A stretch of 64,000 bases of DNA from a bacterium (GTDB lineage Bacteria; Elusimicrobiota; Elusimicrobia; UBA1565; UBA9628). Under the pieces are notes generated by a model that saw nothing but the letters and a program-made list of their open reading frames with translations, was not told the DNA's origin and made no database searches. The translations under genes and the position numbers were made by a program. Below, piece by piece: positions 25,514-34,906 of this stretch. Position 1 is the stretch's first letter, and every line of letters starts with the position of its first letter. The stretch spans positions 1 to 64,000 of the forward strand of contig JAKAQO010000004.1 of assembly GCA_021822495.1 (NCBI GenBank), read 5' to 3'.

Positions 25514-25955
25514 AACGAAGCTCTTCCATTTCAACAAAAGCCCTCACAATATCCATGGTGGAAACAATCCCCACCAAACGCTTTTCCTTGGTAATCGGCA
25601 AACGGTGAATTCGACGGGCGAGCATTTGCCGGGCCAAATCGCCGACCGGAGTCTCCTCATCCGCCGACAACACCGCGGGCGTCATTAAATCAAAAACCGT
25701 CGCCTCTTCCGACTCTCTGGAAACAGGTCCAAACAAAGGCATGACGTCCCGGTAAAAATCTAAAGCATCCTCTCCTCGGCGAGCTTCCTTTCTGACAATA
25801 TCGGTTTGGGACACGACTCCCATGAGCCCCCCGTGGCTGTCGACGACCGGAACGCCCGTAATCTTATATTTGGTCAACAACTCCGCCAATTCCTTGACCG
25901 TCGCCAAAGGCGAAACAGTGAGGACATTCTTTCGCATGATGTCTTTTGCTTTCAT
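25491..25955 (-). CDS. Two-CBS-domain protein
   Basis: A 154-residue protein made almost wholly of two CBS motifs: MKAKDIMRKNVLTVSPLATVKELAELL...GVPVVD and VFDLMTPAVLSADEETPVGDLARQML...HRLPI. Such pairs bind adenine nucleotides and sense energy state. GAGGG before ATG 25955 favours this start over an upstream in-frame codon at 25997. It is the last gene of a minus-strand stress cluster with hemerythrin and Usp. Confidence 0.88.
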   Translation of the reverse strand: MKAKDIMRKNVLTVSPLATVKELAELLTKYKITGVPVVDSHGGLMGVVSQTDIVRKEARRGEDALDFYRDVMPLFGPVSRESEEATVFDLMTPAVLSADEETPVGDLARQMLARRIHRLPITKEKRLVGIVSTMDIVRAFVEMEELRSKSGKAD

Positions 25956-25965
25956 AAATTTCCCT

Positions 25966-26469
25966 CTAAAAACTGCTGCGCCCCCATTTCTTCCCAAGAA
26001 TTTTCTCGGCTCCCAGGGCGTTGGATTCTATGCGCCGCCCCATGGAACGCCCCAGGGAACGGCTCATTGTCCGAATATAATGGGGCCAGAGGCGGTCTTC
26101 CTCCGTTTTAAAATGAAGGCGCAAAAGCGCGGCCAATTCCCTAGACCATCTCCGCAAACGAGCAAGGGGACCTTGCCCCGGTTGAATCGGAAGAATCCTA
26201 ATTTGTTCCATTATTTTTTTCAAGCGTAAATGTTGCGCCTCAATCTCATCGAGAATCGCCGCAGCCCCGGGTTCTCTCAAGTAAGACTCTTTTTCAATGA
26301 GAAAAACTTCCAGCTCCTCATGGTTTTCGAGCATCGGCAGAAGAATCGCCAAGACGGCCCAAATCCGCCCCCAAGCCCCGATCCCATCAATCCCGGCGGC
26401 AATTTCCAAACGCTCGATGATTCTTTCCAAAGCGCGGTGCTCCGCCTTCACTTCTCCAAAAAAGTTCAT
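25966..26469 (-). CDS. Hemerythrin-like HHE-domain protein
   Basis: A 167-residue helical protein. Iron-ligand candidates are spaced as in HHE hemerythrins: His11 (KAEHRAL), His50 with Glu (ENHEELEVFLIE), His82 (AQHLRL) and LHFKTEEDRLWPHY. It probably binds a di-iron centre for oxygen, NO or redox sensing. AGGAG precedes the ATG. It is encoded between the CBS and Usp genes with gaps of 10 and 17 bases, so the three likely form one operon. Confidence 0.82.
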   Translation of the reverse strand: MNFFGEVKAEHRALERIIERLEIAAGIDGIGAWGRIWAVLAILLPMLENHEELEVFLIEKESYLREPGAAAILDEIEAQHLRLKKIMEQIRILPIQPGQGPLARLRRWSRELAALLRLHFKTEEDRLWPHYIRTMSRSLGRSMGRRIESNALGAEKILGKKWGRSSF

Positions 26470-26486
26470 CTTAACTCCTGACTCGT

Positions 26487-27395
26487 TTACGCCGACTCTC
26501 CCTCATCTGCCGCCTCGGGAACCGCCAAAACCGAGGACTCGCTGTAACGAAGAACCCTTTCAGCGGTCGTCCCCAAAACCATGTCTTCCAAAAATCCCCG
26601 GGAACGCGCGGTTAAGACGACCATATCCGCCTCGACCGAAGCCTTGAGGATTTCATTGATGGGCTTTCCCCAAGCCACTTGAGCTTCAATTTTATACGGT
26701 TTCTGGGATGCCGGGAGATTTTTAAGCCCGGCCAAGATGGTTTTCTTTATATGGGACACATCGCCGGAAAACTGCGCGTTGGGAGCCGCCGCGACATGGA
26801 AAATATCAAGCCTTGCCTCCATGCTTTTCGCGCAAGCGGCGGCAAACTCAAGCCCTACAACGGAACGGCTATTTAAATCGTACGGCGCCAATACCCTCTC
26901 GGGTTTTTTGACCGGCTTTTTCGCAATCAAGATGGGAATTCGGCTCGCGCGAACCACGGCTTCCGCGACCGATGAATGAAACGCTCTCGCCAGTCCCAAA
27001 CGCGATTGCGTCCCGACCACAATGAGATTAAAATGATTCGCGTGCGCCCAGCGGGTAATTTCATCAATCGGATCCCCGGGAAGAGCGACAATCCTTTCCT
27101 TAATGCCCAAATTTTTCCGCAAACGCTCGATTGTTTCCTCCGAGGTCTTGGCCGTTAATTGAGGATCAGCGTACCCAAACTCGCTGTTTCCGGCCCACAG
27201 CCAGGGCTGAACATAAACCCCTTCCACTTTCGCTTTCCAGATTTTCGAGAGAATCTCAGCCTCTTCCCAGGCGATCGAGGAAGCCTGGGATGGATCCAAA
27301 GCAACCAGAATACGCTTAGGCGGAAAATGATTTTCTAAAAAAGCATTAGGCCTCGGTTTTTCCGCAAAATCTGCTTCTAAAGAACGGTTTTTCAT
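26487..27395 (-). CDS. Tandem universal stress protein (UspA-UspA)
   Basis: A 302-residue protein of two Usp domains. The first (about 27-165) has RILVALDPSQAS and the ATP-loop-like GTQSRLGLARAFHSSVAEAVVRAS. The second (about 170-300) has RVLAPYDLNSRS and LTARSRGFLEDMVLGTTAERVLRYSE. AAGGAGG lies ahead of the ATG. It heads the Usp-hemerythrin-CBS operon and is divergent from the nucleotidyltransferase gene. Confidence 0.92.
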   Translation of the reverse strand: MKNRSLEADFAEKPRPNAFLENHFPPKRILVALDPSQASSIAWEEAEILSKIWKAKVEGVYVQPWLWAGNSEFGYADPQLTAKTSEETIERLRKNLGIKERIVALPGDPIDEITRWAHANHFNLIVVGTQSRLGLARAFHSSVAEAVVRASRIPILIAKKPVKKPERVLAPYDLNSRSVVGLEFAAACAKSMEARLDIFHVAAAPNAQFSGDVSHIKKTILAGLKNLPASQKPYKIEAQVAWGKPINEILKASVEADMVVLTARSRGFLEDMVLGTTAERVLRYSESSVLAVPEAADEGESA

Positions 27396-27491
27396 ACAGG
27401 ACCTCCTTACGATTATTTCTCAGCGTCCCTCAAGAGTCTCTCTTGCAACACAAATTCCAAATCAAGCCGGATTGTTGCGAGAGAAATAAAC

Positions 27492-28448
27492 GTGAAAACA
27501 ATGCCTTGGTCTATTGTCCTTGCCGCGGGAGAAGGAAACAGGCTCAAACCAGCCATTAAAAGCTGGTTTGGGCGCGAATGTCCGAAACAATTTTGCGCTT
27601 TAGGCGGCTCCAAAACGATGGTCGAAAAAACCGTCCGCCGCGCCCTCGGTATTAGCCCCCTTCCTCAAATTTTAACTATCGTGGGAAAACATCAGACCCC
27701 CTTCATTCCCGCACACGCAGAGCTCGGACGCATCATCGAGCAACCGCAAAACCTGGGAACTGGAATTGGAATCCTTTATTGCCTCGCCCATATTCTCCCA
27801 AAGAATCCAGAAGCCACCGTCGCCATTCTTCCCTCGGATCATTTTGTCGCGCCCCGTCATAGTTTCTCGAGACTGTTGCGCTCAGCCATTCGCTCTATTA
27901 ACGAGAATCCCGACAAACTTCTTTTACTGGCCGCGCCCGCGACAAGCCCCGAACCCGATTATGGATGGATCGAAATCAGAGCAGACGCAAGTTCCGCTCA
28001 AATTCTCCCCGTCTCCCGTTTCCGAGAAAAGCCTTCCTTAGAAGAAGCGCGCCAGCTATGGAGTCGCGGAGCTTTGTGGAACACCATGATCACCGTTGCA
28101 AAGGCCAAAACGCTTTGGGAATTATCGCGGCAAGCGGCTCCGGGCGTCATACGGCATTTTGAAGAAGCGTCTTCCGCCCTGGGATTGGGAATATCGCCAG
28201 AAAAAGCGGAAAATTTCTATAAACGCCTCTCGCCGCTTGATTTTTCCAAGGATATCCTTGAAATCAACGCTCATCGGATTAGCGTCCTTCCAATGCGCGG
28301 GGTCGTCTGGAGCGACTGGGGAAGGCCGGAACGAATACTCGAAATCATTCGGCAATTTGGCCTGCCGTCTCCCATTCCCAAAAGGAGGGTCTATGAACCT
28401 CATCGAACATTTGAAGAAAGAACACGCCGAGTTAAGAGCTTTGCTTGA
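27492..28448 (+). CDS. Mannose-1-phosphate guanylyltransferase-like nucleotidyltransferase
   Basis: A 318-residue sugar-1-phosphate nucleotidyltransferase. IVLAAGEGNRLKP is the nucleotide-binding signature, PKQFCAL the GMP-type loop, ILPSDHFV the metal-binding region and GYGWIE-like DYGWIEI the sugar loop. It probably makes GDP-mannose for envelope glycans. GTG 27492 is taken as start; ATG 27501 is possible. The last 18 residues overlap the hemerythrin gene by 56 bases and look like an unconserved extension past the natural end of the domain (WGRPERILEIIRQFG). Confidence 0.82.
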   Translation: MKTMPWSIVLAAGEGNRLKPAIKSWFGRECPKQFCALGGSKTMVEKTVRRALGISPLPQILTIVGKHQTPFIPAHAELGRIIEQPQNLGTGIGILYCLAHILPKNPEATVAILPSDHFVAPRHSFSRLLRSAIRSINENPDKLLLLAAPATSPEPDYGWIEIRADASSAQILPVSRFREKPSLEEARQLWSRGALWNTMITVAKAKTLWELSRQAAPGVIRHFEEASSALGLGISPEKAENFYKRLSPLDFSKDILEINAHRISVLPMRGVVWSDWGRPERILEIIRQFGLPSPIPKRRVYEPHRTFEERTRRVKSFA

Positions 28449-28935
28449 CGCGGCCGAAAACGTATTGGGAAAGCCCCGGGGAGTAGGACTCGACGACCGC
28501 CTCTCATCCGAGGGAAAGTTATTATTCGATGCGTTAAAAAGTTTTCTCCTCGCTTTTGAGAAACACGAGGAGGCGGAAAGCCTCGTCATTAAACGCCTCT
28601 TGCGCCTTGAAAACATCCTCTCGGCCCGAAGCCCCGCCTCCTATCCTAAAATAAGCTCCAAACTGCATCAATCCGTAGAAGAAGGACACCGTTCGCTCAA
28701 GTCCATCACCCATCTCCTCAGCGCCATGGCCGCCGCTTCCGATTCGGACCAAATCTACTCGATACGCCATGTCTTGTCCTCATTAAAACAAGAGTTAAAC
28801 CAGCATTTAGACTATGAGGAACGCGAAATCTTCCCAAAACTCGAGGAAACCCTTTCTCCCGATGTTCTCAATAAAATGATTCGCTGGACGAAAAAGAATT
28901 CGCCTTCCCCGCCTGCCCGTCAAACTTCAAAATGA
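28393..28935 (+). CDS. Hemerythrin-like HHE-domain protein (second)
   Basis: A 180-residue helical protein. Metal-ligand candidates are His10 (KKEHAELRALL), a KHEEAESLVIKRL segment, EGHRSLKSI and HLDYEEREIFPKLEE, which fits a di-iron HHE bundle. A strong SD (AAAGGAGGG) just ahead of ATG 28393 fixes the start inside the end of the upstream gene. It has the same fold as the gene at 25966 but the sequences differ strongly, so they are not a recent duplication. Confidence 0.85.
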   Translation: MNLIEHLKKEHAELRALLDAAENVLGKPRGVGLDDRLSSEGKLLFDALKSFLLAFEKHEEAESLVIKRLLRLENILSARSPASYPKISSKLHQSVEEGHRSLKSITHLLSAMAAASDSDQIYSIRHVLSSLKQELNQHLDYEEREIFPKLEETLSPDVLNKMIRWTKKNSPSPPARQTSK

Positions 28936-28948
28936 TAAGATTTACGGC

Positions 28949-30340
28949 ATGAGGCTTCCAGAATTTAGTCAAAAATTATCCTGCGGTTTTCTTTTCAGTA
29001 TCGGCTTATCTCTGATTCCTGTTTTTTCTCGCGCCCAAGGCCCATTTAGAATTTCACTGACCCTCAGCGAAGTCGAAACAGCCACGCTTAAGCATTCTCA
29101 TGCCTTAGCCGCGGCCCGCGCGGAAAGCCAAGCCGCCCAGCACGGGGCCAACGTCCAATATTCTTTTGTCATGCCAAGACTCACCCTGGAAGGAAACTGG
29201 GGATACGCGACCGCCATTCCTGATGTTCAATTAGGAGCGATCAAAGTCCCTTTCGGCACCCATGTCAACACGGCCATCGGACCGGAACTTGATTATACCC
29301 TTTGGGATGAAGGAGCCCTCTACCGTTATTGGAAGAGCCAATTGGCTCTGGCCCATTCCGCTCAAGCCCAGACCCAGCTTCAAAAAATGGAAGTCATTTT
29401 GGCCGCGCGCCTCGCCTATTTTCAGGCGCAACTCGCGCTTGAACAAACAAAACTCCTGGCTGATTCTTTGTCTTTATCTCTCGCGCAGTATCACGACATT
29501 CACACGCGATACGTCGGTGGAACCTCGTCGAAAATTGACGCTTTGACCTCCCACCAGGACGTACTTCTACGGGAAAGCGAGTTTCGACAAGCGCAAGCGG
29601 ACCTTGCCTCCTCTCTGAGAGAGATATTCACGCTCATGGGGGTGCCGCAATCCTTCGATTTAAGACGCCCCGTTTCTCTTTCAACCAGCAAAAGAATGCC
29701 CGCTAATTTGAAAAAACCGACGGCCATCGTAAAAATTGCTTCACCCTCATCCAAGGAACTCCCCTGGTTTAGATCCTCTCCGGACGCGGCCCATCCCGAA
29801 ATTCAGGCTTTCGCTTTGCAGGAAGAATCCTCAAAACTCGCGGCCAAGGCCGACGCCGCCGGGGCCCTGCCTAAAATTCAGCTTTCCGCCCGTTCCTATT
29901 ACACCTATCCCGACGTCGCGGTGGATATTAACCCGACTTACCTTTACCAAAATACCGTCGGGGTCATGGCCAGCGTCCCACTTTTTGAAGCGGGGAAAAG
30001 CGCGGAAAAATCAAAACAAGATAAAGACATGGCCAAAGCCGCTCATCAAAAAAAAGAAGAAGCCTTTGAAAATCTGGAACGCGACTACTTAAAAGCCCGG
30101 GATCAACTCTCGCAACTAAAAGACCAATCAAAGATAGACGCTGAAACAACCGCGGAGACTTCCGAACTCTCGCGTCTGGTTTACTCGGCTTATAAAGCCG
30201 GGCACATTACGATCGTCGAGGTTCAGGACGCCGATTTAAGAGAGCTTGAAGCCGCTATTCAAGCGGCGCGCACTCAAGCCCAAACCGCGATTCAAATCGC
30301 GACCTTAGACTATATCGCCGGAGAAAAAAATGAAAAATAA
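28949..30340 (+). CDS. TolC-family outer-membrane efflux protein
   Basis: A 463-residue protein. A signal peptide (about 1-29) precedes the repeated TolC half-barrels with long alpha-helical segments, for example LTLSEVETATLKHSHALAAARAESQAAQHG and the C-terminal LSRLVYSAYKAGHITIVEVQDADLRELE. It is the outer-membrane channel of the exporter encoded downstream. An extended -10 TGATAAGAT (28933-28941) lies 7 bases before the ATG and no SD is seen, so the message is probably leaderless. Confidence 0.92.
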   Translation: MRLPEFSQKLSCGFLFSIGLSLIPVFSRAQGPFRISLTLSEVETATLKHSHALAAARAESQAAQHGANVQYSFVMPRLTLEGNWGYATAIPDVQLGAIKVPFGTHVNTAIGPELDYTLWDEGALYRYWKSQLALAHSAQAQTQLQKMEVILAARLAYFQAQLALEQTKLLADSLSLSLAQYHDIHTRYVGGTSSKIDALTSHQDVLLRESEFRQAQADLASSLREIFTLMGVPQSFDLRRPVSLSTSKRMPANLKKPTAIVKIASPSSKELPWFRSSPDAAHPEIQAFALQEESSKLAAKADAAGALPKIQLSARSYYTYPDVAVDINPTYLYQNTVGVMASVPLFEAGKSAEKSKQDKDMAKAAHQKKEEAFENLERDYLKARDQLSQLKDQSKIDAETTAETSELSRLVYSAYKAGHITIVEVQDADLRELEAAIQAARTQAQTAIQIATLDYIAGEKNEK

Positions 30341-31058
30341 AAAGCCTCTCTTGGGGGGTTTAGTCTTAGTCGTGATTGGATTTATTTTCTGGAGAATCAA
30401 AACTCATACCCACTTTCTCTATGCGGGAACAATCGAAGCGACTGAAATTGACATCGCCCCCAGAGTGGCGTCCAATATATCCCAGGTTTTTGTTCACGAA
30501 GGAGATTTAGTCAAAATTGGAGAGCCTCTCGTCAAACTTTCCTGCGAGGATGTCAAGCTTGATGCGCAACTCGCTCAAACCGATTTTACCCGCATCACCA
30601 AACTCTTCCGAAGGGGTTCCGCGACCCAGGAAGCCTTGGATCATACGACCAATGAATATAATCAGGCCATGTTACGCTTAAGCTGGTGCGATATCCATTC
30701 CCCCATGAACGCAACGGTCCTTTATCGCCCCCGAGATCCGGGGGACTATATTTCAGTCGGAGAAACCATTCTTAGCTTGGCCGATCTTAATTCCGTTTAC
30801 GCTTATGTCTATGTCCCCCAGCCCCTGCTCGCGTCTCTTTCTTTGGGAGAGAAAGCGACAGGGTATTTGCCGGAGATGAACCGCAAGGCTTTTCCCGGCA
30901 ACATTGAATTTATTCGTCCCGAAGCCGAGTTTACTCCTAAAAATGTTCAAACGGAAAAAGAAAGGGCTCGCTTGGTTTTTGGAATCAAGGTCGCCTTCGA
31001 TAACCCTCAGGGAATCTTAAAGCCTGGAATGCCTATCGAGGTTCGATTGGGGCCATGA
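30330..31058 (+). CDS. HlyD-family membrane fusion protein
   Basis: A 242-residue periplasmic adaptor, short for the family. The N-terminal anchor helix (about 7-22) is followed by a lipoyl half (GTIEATEIDIAPRVASNISQVFVHEGDLVKIGEPLVKL), a short helical hairpin (about 75-120) and the returning half-motif and barrel (SPMNATVLYRPRDPGDYISVGETIL). It bridges the ABC exporter and TolC. It overlaps the tolC-like gene by 11 bases. Confidence 0.9.
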   Translation: MKNKKPLLGGLVLVVIGFIFWRIKTHTHFLYAGTIEATEIDIAPRVASNISQVFVHEGDLVKIGEPLVKLSCEDVKLDAQLAQTDFTRITKLFRRGSATQEALDHTTNEYNQAMLRLSWCDIHSPMNATVLYRPRDPGDYISVGETILSLADLNSVYAYVYVPQPLLASLSLGEKATGYLPEMNRKAFPGNIEFIRPEAEFTPKNVQTEKERARLVFGIKVAFDNPQGILKPGMPIEVRLGP

Positions 31059-31059
31059 G

Positions 31060-31791
31060 ATGGACCAACTCTCCATTGAACTCCGAAATATCAGCAAAAA
31101 GCTCGGCCCCAACCAAGCCTTAAGCGGCGTCTCTCTTTTTTTTAAAGCCTCGACCATCCATGGTCTCATTGGCCCCGATGGCGCGGGTAAAACGACCTTG
31201 ATGCGCGTCTTAATGGGTCTTCTCCGCCCCGATGAAGGAGAAATCATATTTAAGGACGCGGAAAAAACATATCCCCAAGAAGAAGCCCGCCCGTCCATGG
31301 CCTATATGCCGCAAAGCCAAAGTTTATATGGAGATCTTTCGGTTTCCGAACATCTTGATTTCTTTCGCGACCTTTACGGTCTCCCCGAGCAGGATTATCA
31401 ATCCCGCCGAAAAGAACTTTTAGAAATTACCCGCATGACGGAATTCGCCTCGCGTCCCGCAGGACATTTATCCGGAGGAATGTATAAGAAACTGGGGCTC
31501 ATGTGCGCTCTGTTGCCTTCTCCAAAAATACTTCTTCTGGATGAACCAACTACCGGAGTGGACCCCATCAGCCGACGCGATTTTTGGACCCTCCTCTACC
31601 GTTTGGTGGAAGAAAGCCGTCTTTTGATTTTAACAGCGACCTCCTACATGGATGAAGCCGCCCGTTGCGGAAACGTGCACTTAATCGAATCCGGAAAAAA
31701 AATCGCCTCCGGCCCTCCACGGGAGATACTCACCCAAGAGAATGTCAAAAGTTTTGAGGAATTGTTTCTCAAGCACGCGAAAACCCCATGA
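31060..31791 (+). CDS. ABC transporter ATPase (first)
   Basis: A 243-residue ATPase. Walker A is GPDGAGKTT (near 40), signature LSGGMYKK and Walker B ILLLDEPTTGVDP. With the next gene it supplies two nucleotide-binding subunits of an ABC-2 exporter of the YbhGFSR kind, where in E. coli the two ATPases are fused into one chain. The gene starts 1 base after the HlyD stop and overlaps the second ATPase by 4 bases. Confidence 0.94.
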   Translation: MDQLSIELRNISKKLGPNQALSGVSLFFKASTIHGLIGPDGAGKTTLMRVLMGLLRPDEGEIIFKDAEKTYPQEEARPSMAYMPQSQSLYGDLSVSEHLDFFRDLYGLPEQDYQSRRKELLEITRMTEFASRPAGHLSGGMYKKLGLMCALLPSPKILLLDEPTTGVDPISRRDFWTLLYRLVEESRLLILTATSYMDEAARCGNVHLIESGKKIASGPPREILTQENVKSFEELFLKHAKTP

Positions 31792-32711
31792 ACGGCTACG
31801 CGGTCGAGGTCAAGAATTTGGTCGTCCGCTTCGGAGATTTCATCGCCGTTAACAACGTCTCTTTCGCGGTCAAACCCGGAGAGATATTCGGGTTTCTTGG
31901 GGCCAACGGCGCGGGAAAAACGACGACGATTCGCGTTCTCTGCGGGCTTTTAAAACCGACAGATGGGGAAATCAAGGTCGCGGGGCTTAACCCTCATGAC
32001 GGACTCAAGCCCATCAAGGAAAAAGTAGGTTATATGTCTCAACGTTTTACGCTTTATAACGATCTCAGCGTTGAAGAAAATATCGCCTTCGCCGCCAGTC
32101 TGCGCAAAATACCTCCTTCCAAAATTAAAGACCGGGTTGACGAATTATTTAAAGAAGTCGGTTTTGACCTATCCCCCCGCGTCCTGGTTCAAGATTTATC
32201 CGGCGGAATCAAACAGCGCTTGGCCTTGGCCGTGTCCATGATTCACGATCCGGATATTCTCTTTTTGGATGAACCGACCGCCGGAGTCTCTCCCGCGGCA
32301 AGAGTCGCCTTTTGGAACTTAATCCGAAGCATTGCCGCGAAAGGCAAAACAATATTTGTCACGACTCATTATATGGATGAAGCGGAGCAGTGCGGAAAAA
32401 TTAGCCTCATGCGAAATGGGGAAATTATCGCGCTTAATTCCCCGCAAGAACTTAAATCACAGGCCTTTCCCGACCCTCTCTATGAAATAGAAAGCCCCGA
32501 CGCGGCAGATCGGAATTGGAACAAAAAATTATTCAATCAAAAAGGAATTAAGAATTTGGAGCCCCATGGAAGTTCCTGGCATTTTGAACTGGACCTCAAA
32601 ACGAATTTAACGGAGTTGTCTAAGGAAATGAACTCTCAAGCGCGGCAAATCAGCCCGTCTTTAGAAGACGTATTCATCCGCTTCATTGAGGCCCCGCATG
32701 AAACAAAGTAA
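31788..32711 (+). CDS. ABC transporter ATPase (second)
   Basis: A 307-residue ATPase with Walker A GANGAGKTTT, signature DLSGGIKQRL and Walker B ILFLDEPTAGVSP. In the D loop Ser replaces the usual Asp (GVSP), a change also seen in other ABC-2 drug exporters. A C-terminal extension of about 70 residues matches drug-exporter subfamily ATPases. Coupled by ATGA to the first ATPase. Confidence 0.94.
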   Translation: MNGYAVEVKNLVVRFGDFIAVNNVSFAVKPGEIFGFLGANGAGKTTTIRVLCGLLKPTDGEIKVAGLNPHDGLKPIKEKVGYMSQRFTLYNDLSVEENIAFAASLRKIPPSKIKDRVDELFKEVGFDLSPRVLVQDLSGGIKQRLALAVSMIHDPDILFLDEPTAGVSPAARVAFWNLIRSIAAKGKTIFVTTHYMDEAEQCGKISLMRNGEIIALNSPQELKSQAFPDPLYEIESPDAADRNWNKKLFNQKGIKNLEPHGSSWHFELDLKTNLTELSKEMNSQARQISPSLEDVFIRFIEAPHETK

Positions 32712-33825
32712 AGGGTTTAATTTTTCAAGGGCGTATTCCATCGCTAAAAAAGAATCCCGACATCTGCTGCGAGATCCCTTTACCTTGACCCTGGCCCTTG
32801 GCCTTCCCATCGCTCTTCTCATTTTTTTTGGTTTCGCGATTGATTATGACATCAAGAATATCCCTATCGGCGTATACAATGGCGATATTTCCACCGCTTC
32901 CCGCGATCTCGTGGACATATTCCAAAGCTCTGGATATTTTCAAACTAATCCCCTGCCCTTAAGCGGGGATCCTCTCGAAAAACTGGATACGGAACAAGAA
33001 AAAGCGATTCTGATCATTAATCCCCAATTCGGCCGCCATCTGGCCGGCGGAAAAACGGAAAGCGCGCAAATTGTTCTTGACGGGGCCGACAATCTCGTTT
33101 CTGGAATCATCACTGAATATCTGTCTGGAATCGAAGACTCTTTCAACTCTCGCCTCAAAAAACAACCCCCGCCGCCAAAAATTAACCCCCAGGTCCGCTA
33201 TCTCTTTAACCCAGAGCTCAACAGCCACTGGTTTTTTGTTCCGGGGCTTATCGCGGTCATCAACGGACTCATCTCAATTTTACTGACGGCCCTGACTGTC
33301 GCCCGGGAATGGGAGAATGGGTCCATGGAGATGATTCTCGCTACCCCCGTCAAGCCATCGGAAATTATTCTTGGAAAACTGGCTCCCTATGCAATCCTGG
33401 GAATAGGAAGCGTTCTCTTTGTTTTCTTGGCCGCGCGATTTATTTTTCACGTACCCATGAACGGGAGCTATCTACTCTTGTCTTTTTCAACGCTCGCTTT
33501 TATCGCCGCAACTCTCGCACAGGGCCTTCTCATATCGGTCCTCACGCGCCAGCAACAACTCGCCATGCAAATCGCGATTACCACCGGCCTTTTACCGGCC
33601 TTCCTTCTTTCCGGCTTTATTTTTCCGGTTCAGAATATGCCTATCTTTTTTCGATACTTCACCTCCATTCTTTCCGTTCGCTGGTTCATGCAAATACTTC
33701 GGGCGGTTTTTTTGCGCGGATCTAGTTTTTCAGATCTTAAAATTCCGCTCGCAATGCTGTCTTTATTAACCACGCTCTTGGTCGCGGGAGCCATCAAAGG
33801 TTTTAAGCGGGACCTTGAGCCATGA
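32698..33825 (+). CDS. ABC-2 type permease (first)
   Basis: A 375-residue membrane subunit. An N-terminal helix (about 25-45) is followed by a large extracytoplasmic domain (about 50-170) and a cluster of five helices (about 180-370) with the ABC-2 signature EWENGSMEMILATPVKPSEIILGK. ATG 32698 lies 14 bases inside the preceding gene; a TTG at 32686 is less likely. It forms the transmembrane pore with the next gene product. Confidence 0.92.
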   Translation: MKQSKGFNFSRAYSIAKKESRHLLRDPFTLTLALGLPIALLIFFGFAIDYDIKNIPIGVYNGDISTASRDLVDIFQSSGYFQTNPLPLSGDPLEKLDTEQEKAILIINPQFGRHLAGGKTESAQIVLDGADNLVSGIITEYLSGIEDSFNSRLKKQPPPPKINPQVRYLFNPELNSHWFFVPGLIAVINGLISILLTALTVAREWENGSMEMILATPVKPSEIILGKLAPYAILGIGSVLFVFLAARFIFHVPMNGSYLLLSFSTLAFIAATLAQGLLISVLTRQQQLAMQIAITTGLLPAFLLSGFIFPVQNMPIFFRYFTSILSVRWFMQILRAVFLRGSSFSDLKIPLAMLSLLTTLLVAGAIKGFKRDLEP

Positions 33826-34901
33826 ACACGGCCATTATCGGATTTCTAAAAAAAGAATTTTCCCAAGGCTTAAGAGATCGCCGCATGCGGGTTCTAATCT
33901 TTGTTTTGCCAAGCATTCAGCTTTTGGTTTTCGGACTCGCCATCCGCACGGAAATGCGAAACATAAAACTTGCCTCCTTTGGAAAGCCCGATCCCGTGAT
34001 GCGCGAAATCATTGACCGCGCAGAAGCCTCCGGCTGGTTTTCCCCCGCGGCGGTTAAGGGAAAAAATCCCTATCAGTGGGTTAAGGCTGGACAAGCCGAA
34101 GCGGTCTTAATCGCTCCTGAAAACGGCCTCGGGCGAGACGCCCTGCATAAAACGGCAAACCCCCAAATACTTATTGACGCCTCCGACAGCGTCCGAGCGC
34201 GGGCCATCAATGCCTATTTATCCGCCATCATCCAGCAAACAGACAAAGCCCCAGCGCCCCAGTTTAGCTTCTCAGTGAGGACGCTCTATAACCCTGAACT
34301 CAAAACGGCCCACTTCATGGTTCCTTCCATTTCCGGGCTCATTCTCAGCATCCTGACGATTATCTTAACCAGTATGTCCCTAGCCCGGGAAAAAGAAATT
34401 GGGACTATGGAAACCATTTTATCAGCGCCTATAGAAGGCTGGGAAATTCTTCTGGGAAAAACAATCCCCTTTGTCATCATGGGGCTCATTGTCTTCGCGC
34501 TCATCGTTTCGGCGGGGATTTTGGCTTTCGGCGTTCCCGAACGCGGGCCTTTGTGGATGTTGGCTCTGGCGGGTTTTGTTTTTGTAGTCACCAACGTCGC
34601 CATCGGCCTTTTTATTTCCACCATCGCAAAGAATCAACAACAAGCGATGATGGCTAGTTTTATCTTTCTTTTCCCGGCCATGCAGCTCTCCGGCATCGCA
34701 TTTCCAGTGGACAATCTGCCCCCCATCATTGCCTGGGTCAGCTATTTTGATCCTTTGAAATATTTCGTGACTTTAATGCGGAACATTATGCTTAAGGGAG
34801 GGAATCTCGCGGTGTTTTGGAAAAACCTCTCCCCCATCATTCTGATTGCGACCGCCGTCGCCGTATTTGCCATCGAGCGTTTTCACGATACGCTCAACTA
34901 A
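33822..34901 (+). CDS. ABC-2 type permease (second)
   Basis: A 359-residue paralogue of the upstream permease with the same layout, including EKEIGTMETILSAPIEGWEILLGKTIPF. Heterodimer with the first permease is likely. The operon tolC-hlyD-ABC-ABC-permease-permease is complete and probably exports a drug-like or lipid-like compound; the substrate is unknown. Only 5 bases separate its stop from the end of the convergent minus-strand operon. Confidence 0.92.
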   Translation: MNTAIIGFLKKEFSQGLRDRRMRVLIFVLPSIQLLVFGLAIRTEMRNIKLASFGKPDPVMREIIDRAEASGWFSPAAVKGKNPYQWVKAGQAEAVLIAPENGLGRDALHKTANPQILIDASDSVRARAINAYLSAIIQQTDKAPAPQFSFSVRTLYNPELKTAHFMVPSISGLILSILTIILTSMSLAREKEIGTMETILSAPIEGWEILLGKTIPFVIMGLIVFALIVSAGILAFGVPERGPLWMLALAGFVFVVTNVAIGLFISTIAKNQQQAMMASFIFLFPAMQLSGIAFPVDNLPPIIAWVSYFDPLKYFVTLMRNIMLKGGNLAVFWKNLSPIILIATAVAVFAIERFHDTLN

Positions 34902-34906
34902 GGGTT

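Noticed and set aside
25966-28935. Recent duplication of hemerythrin genes
   Set aside because: The two proteins share only ligand spacing; the sequences are too different.
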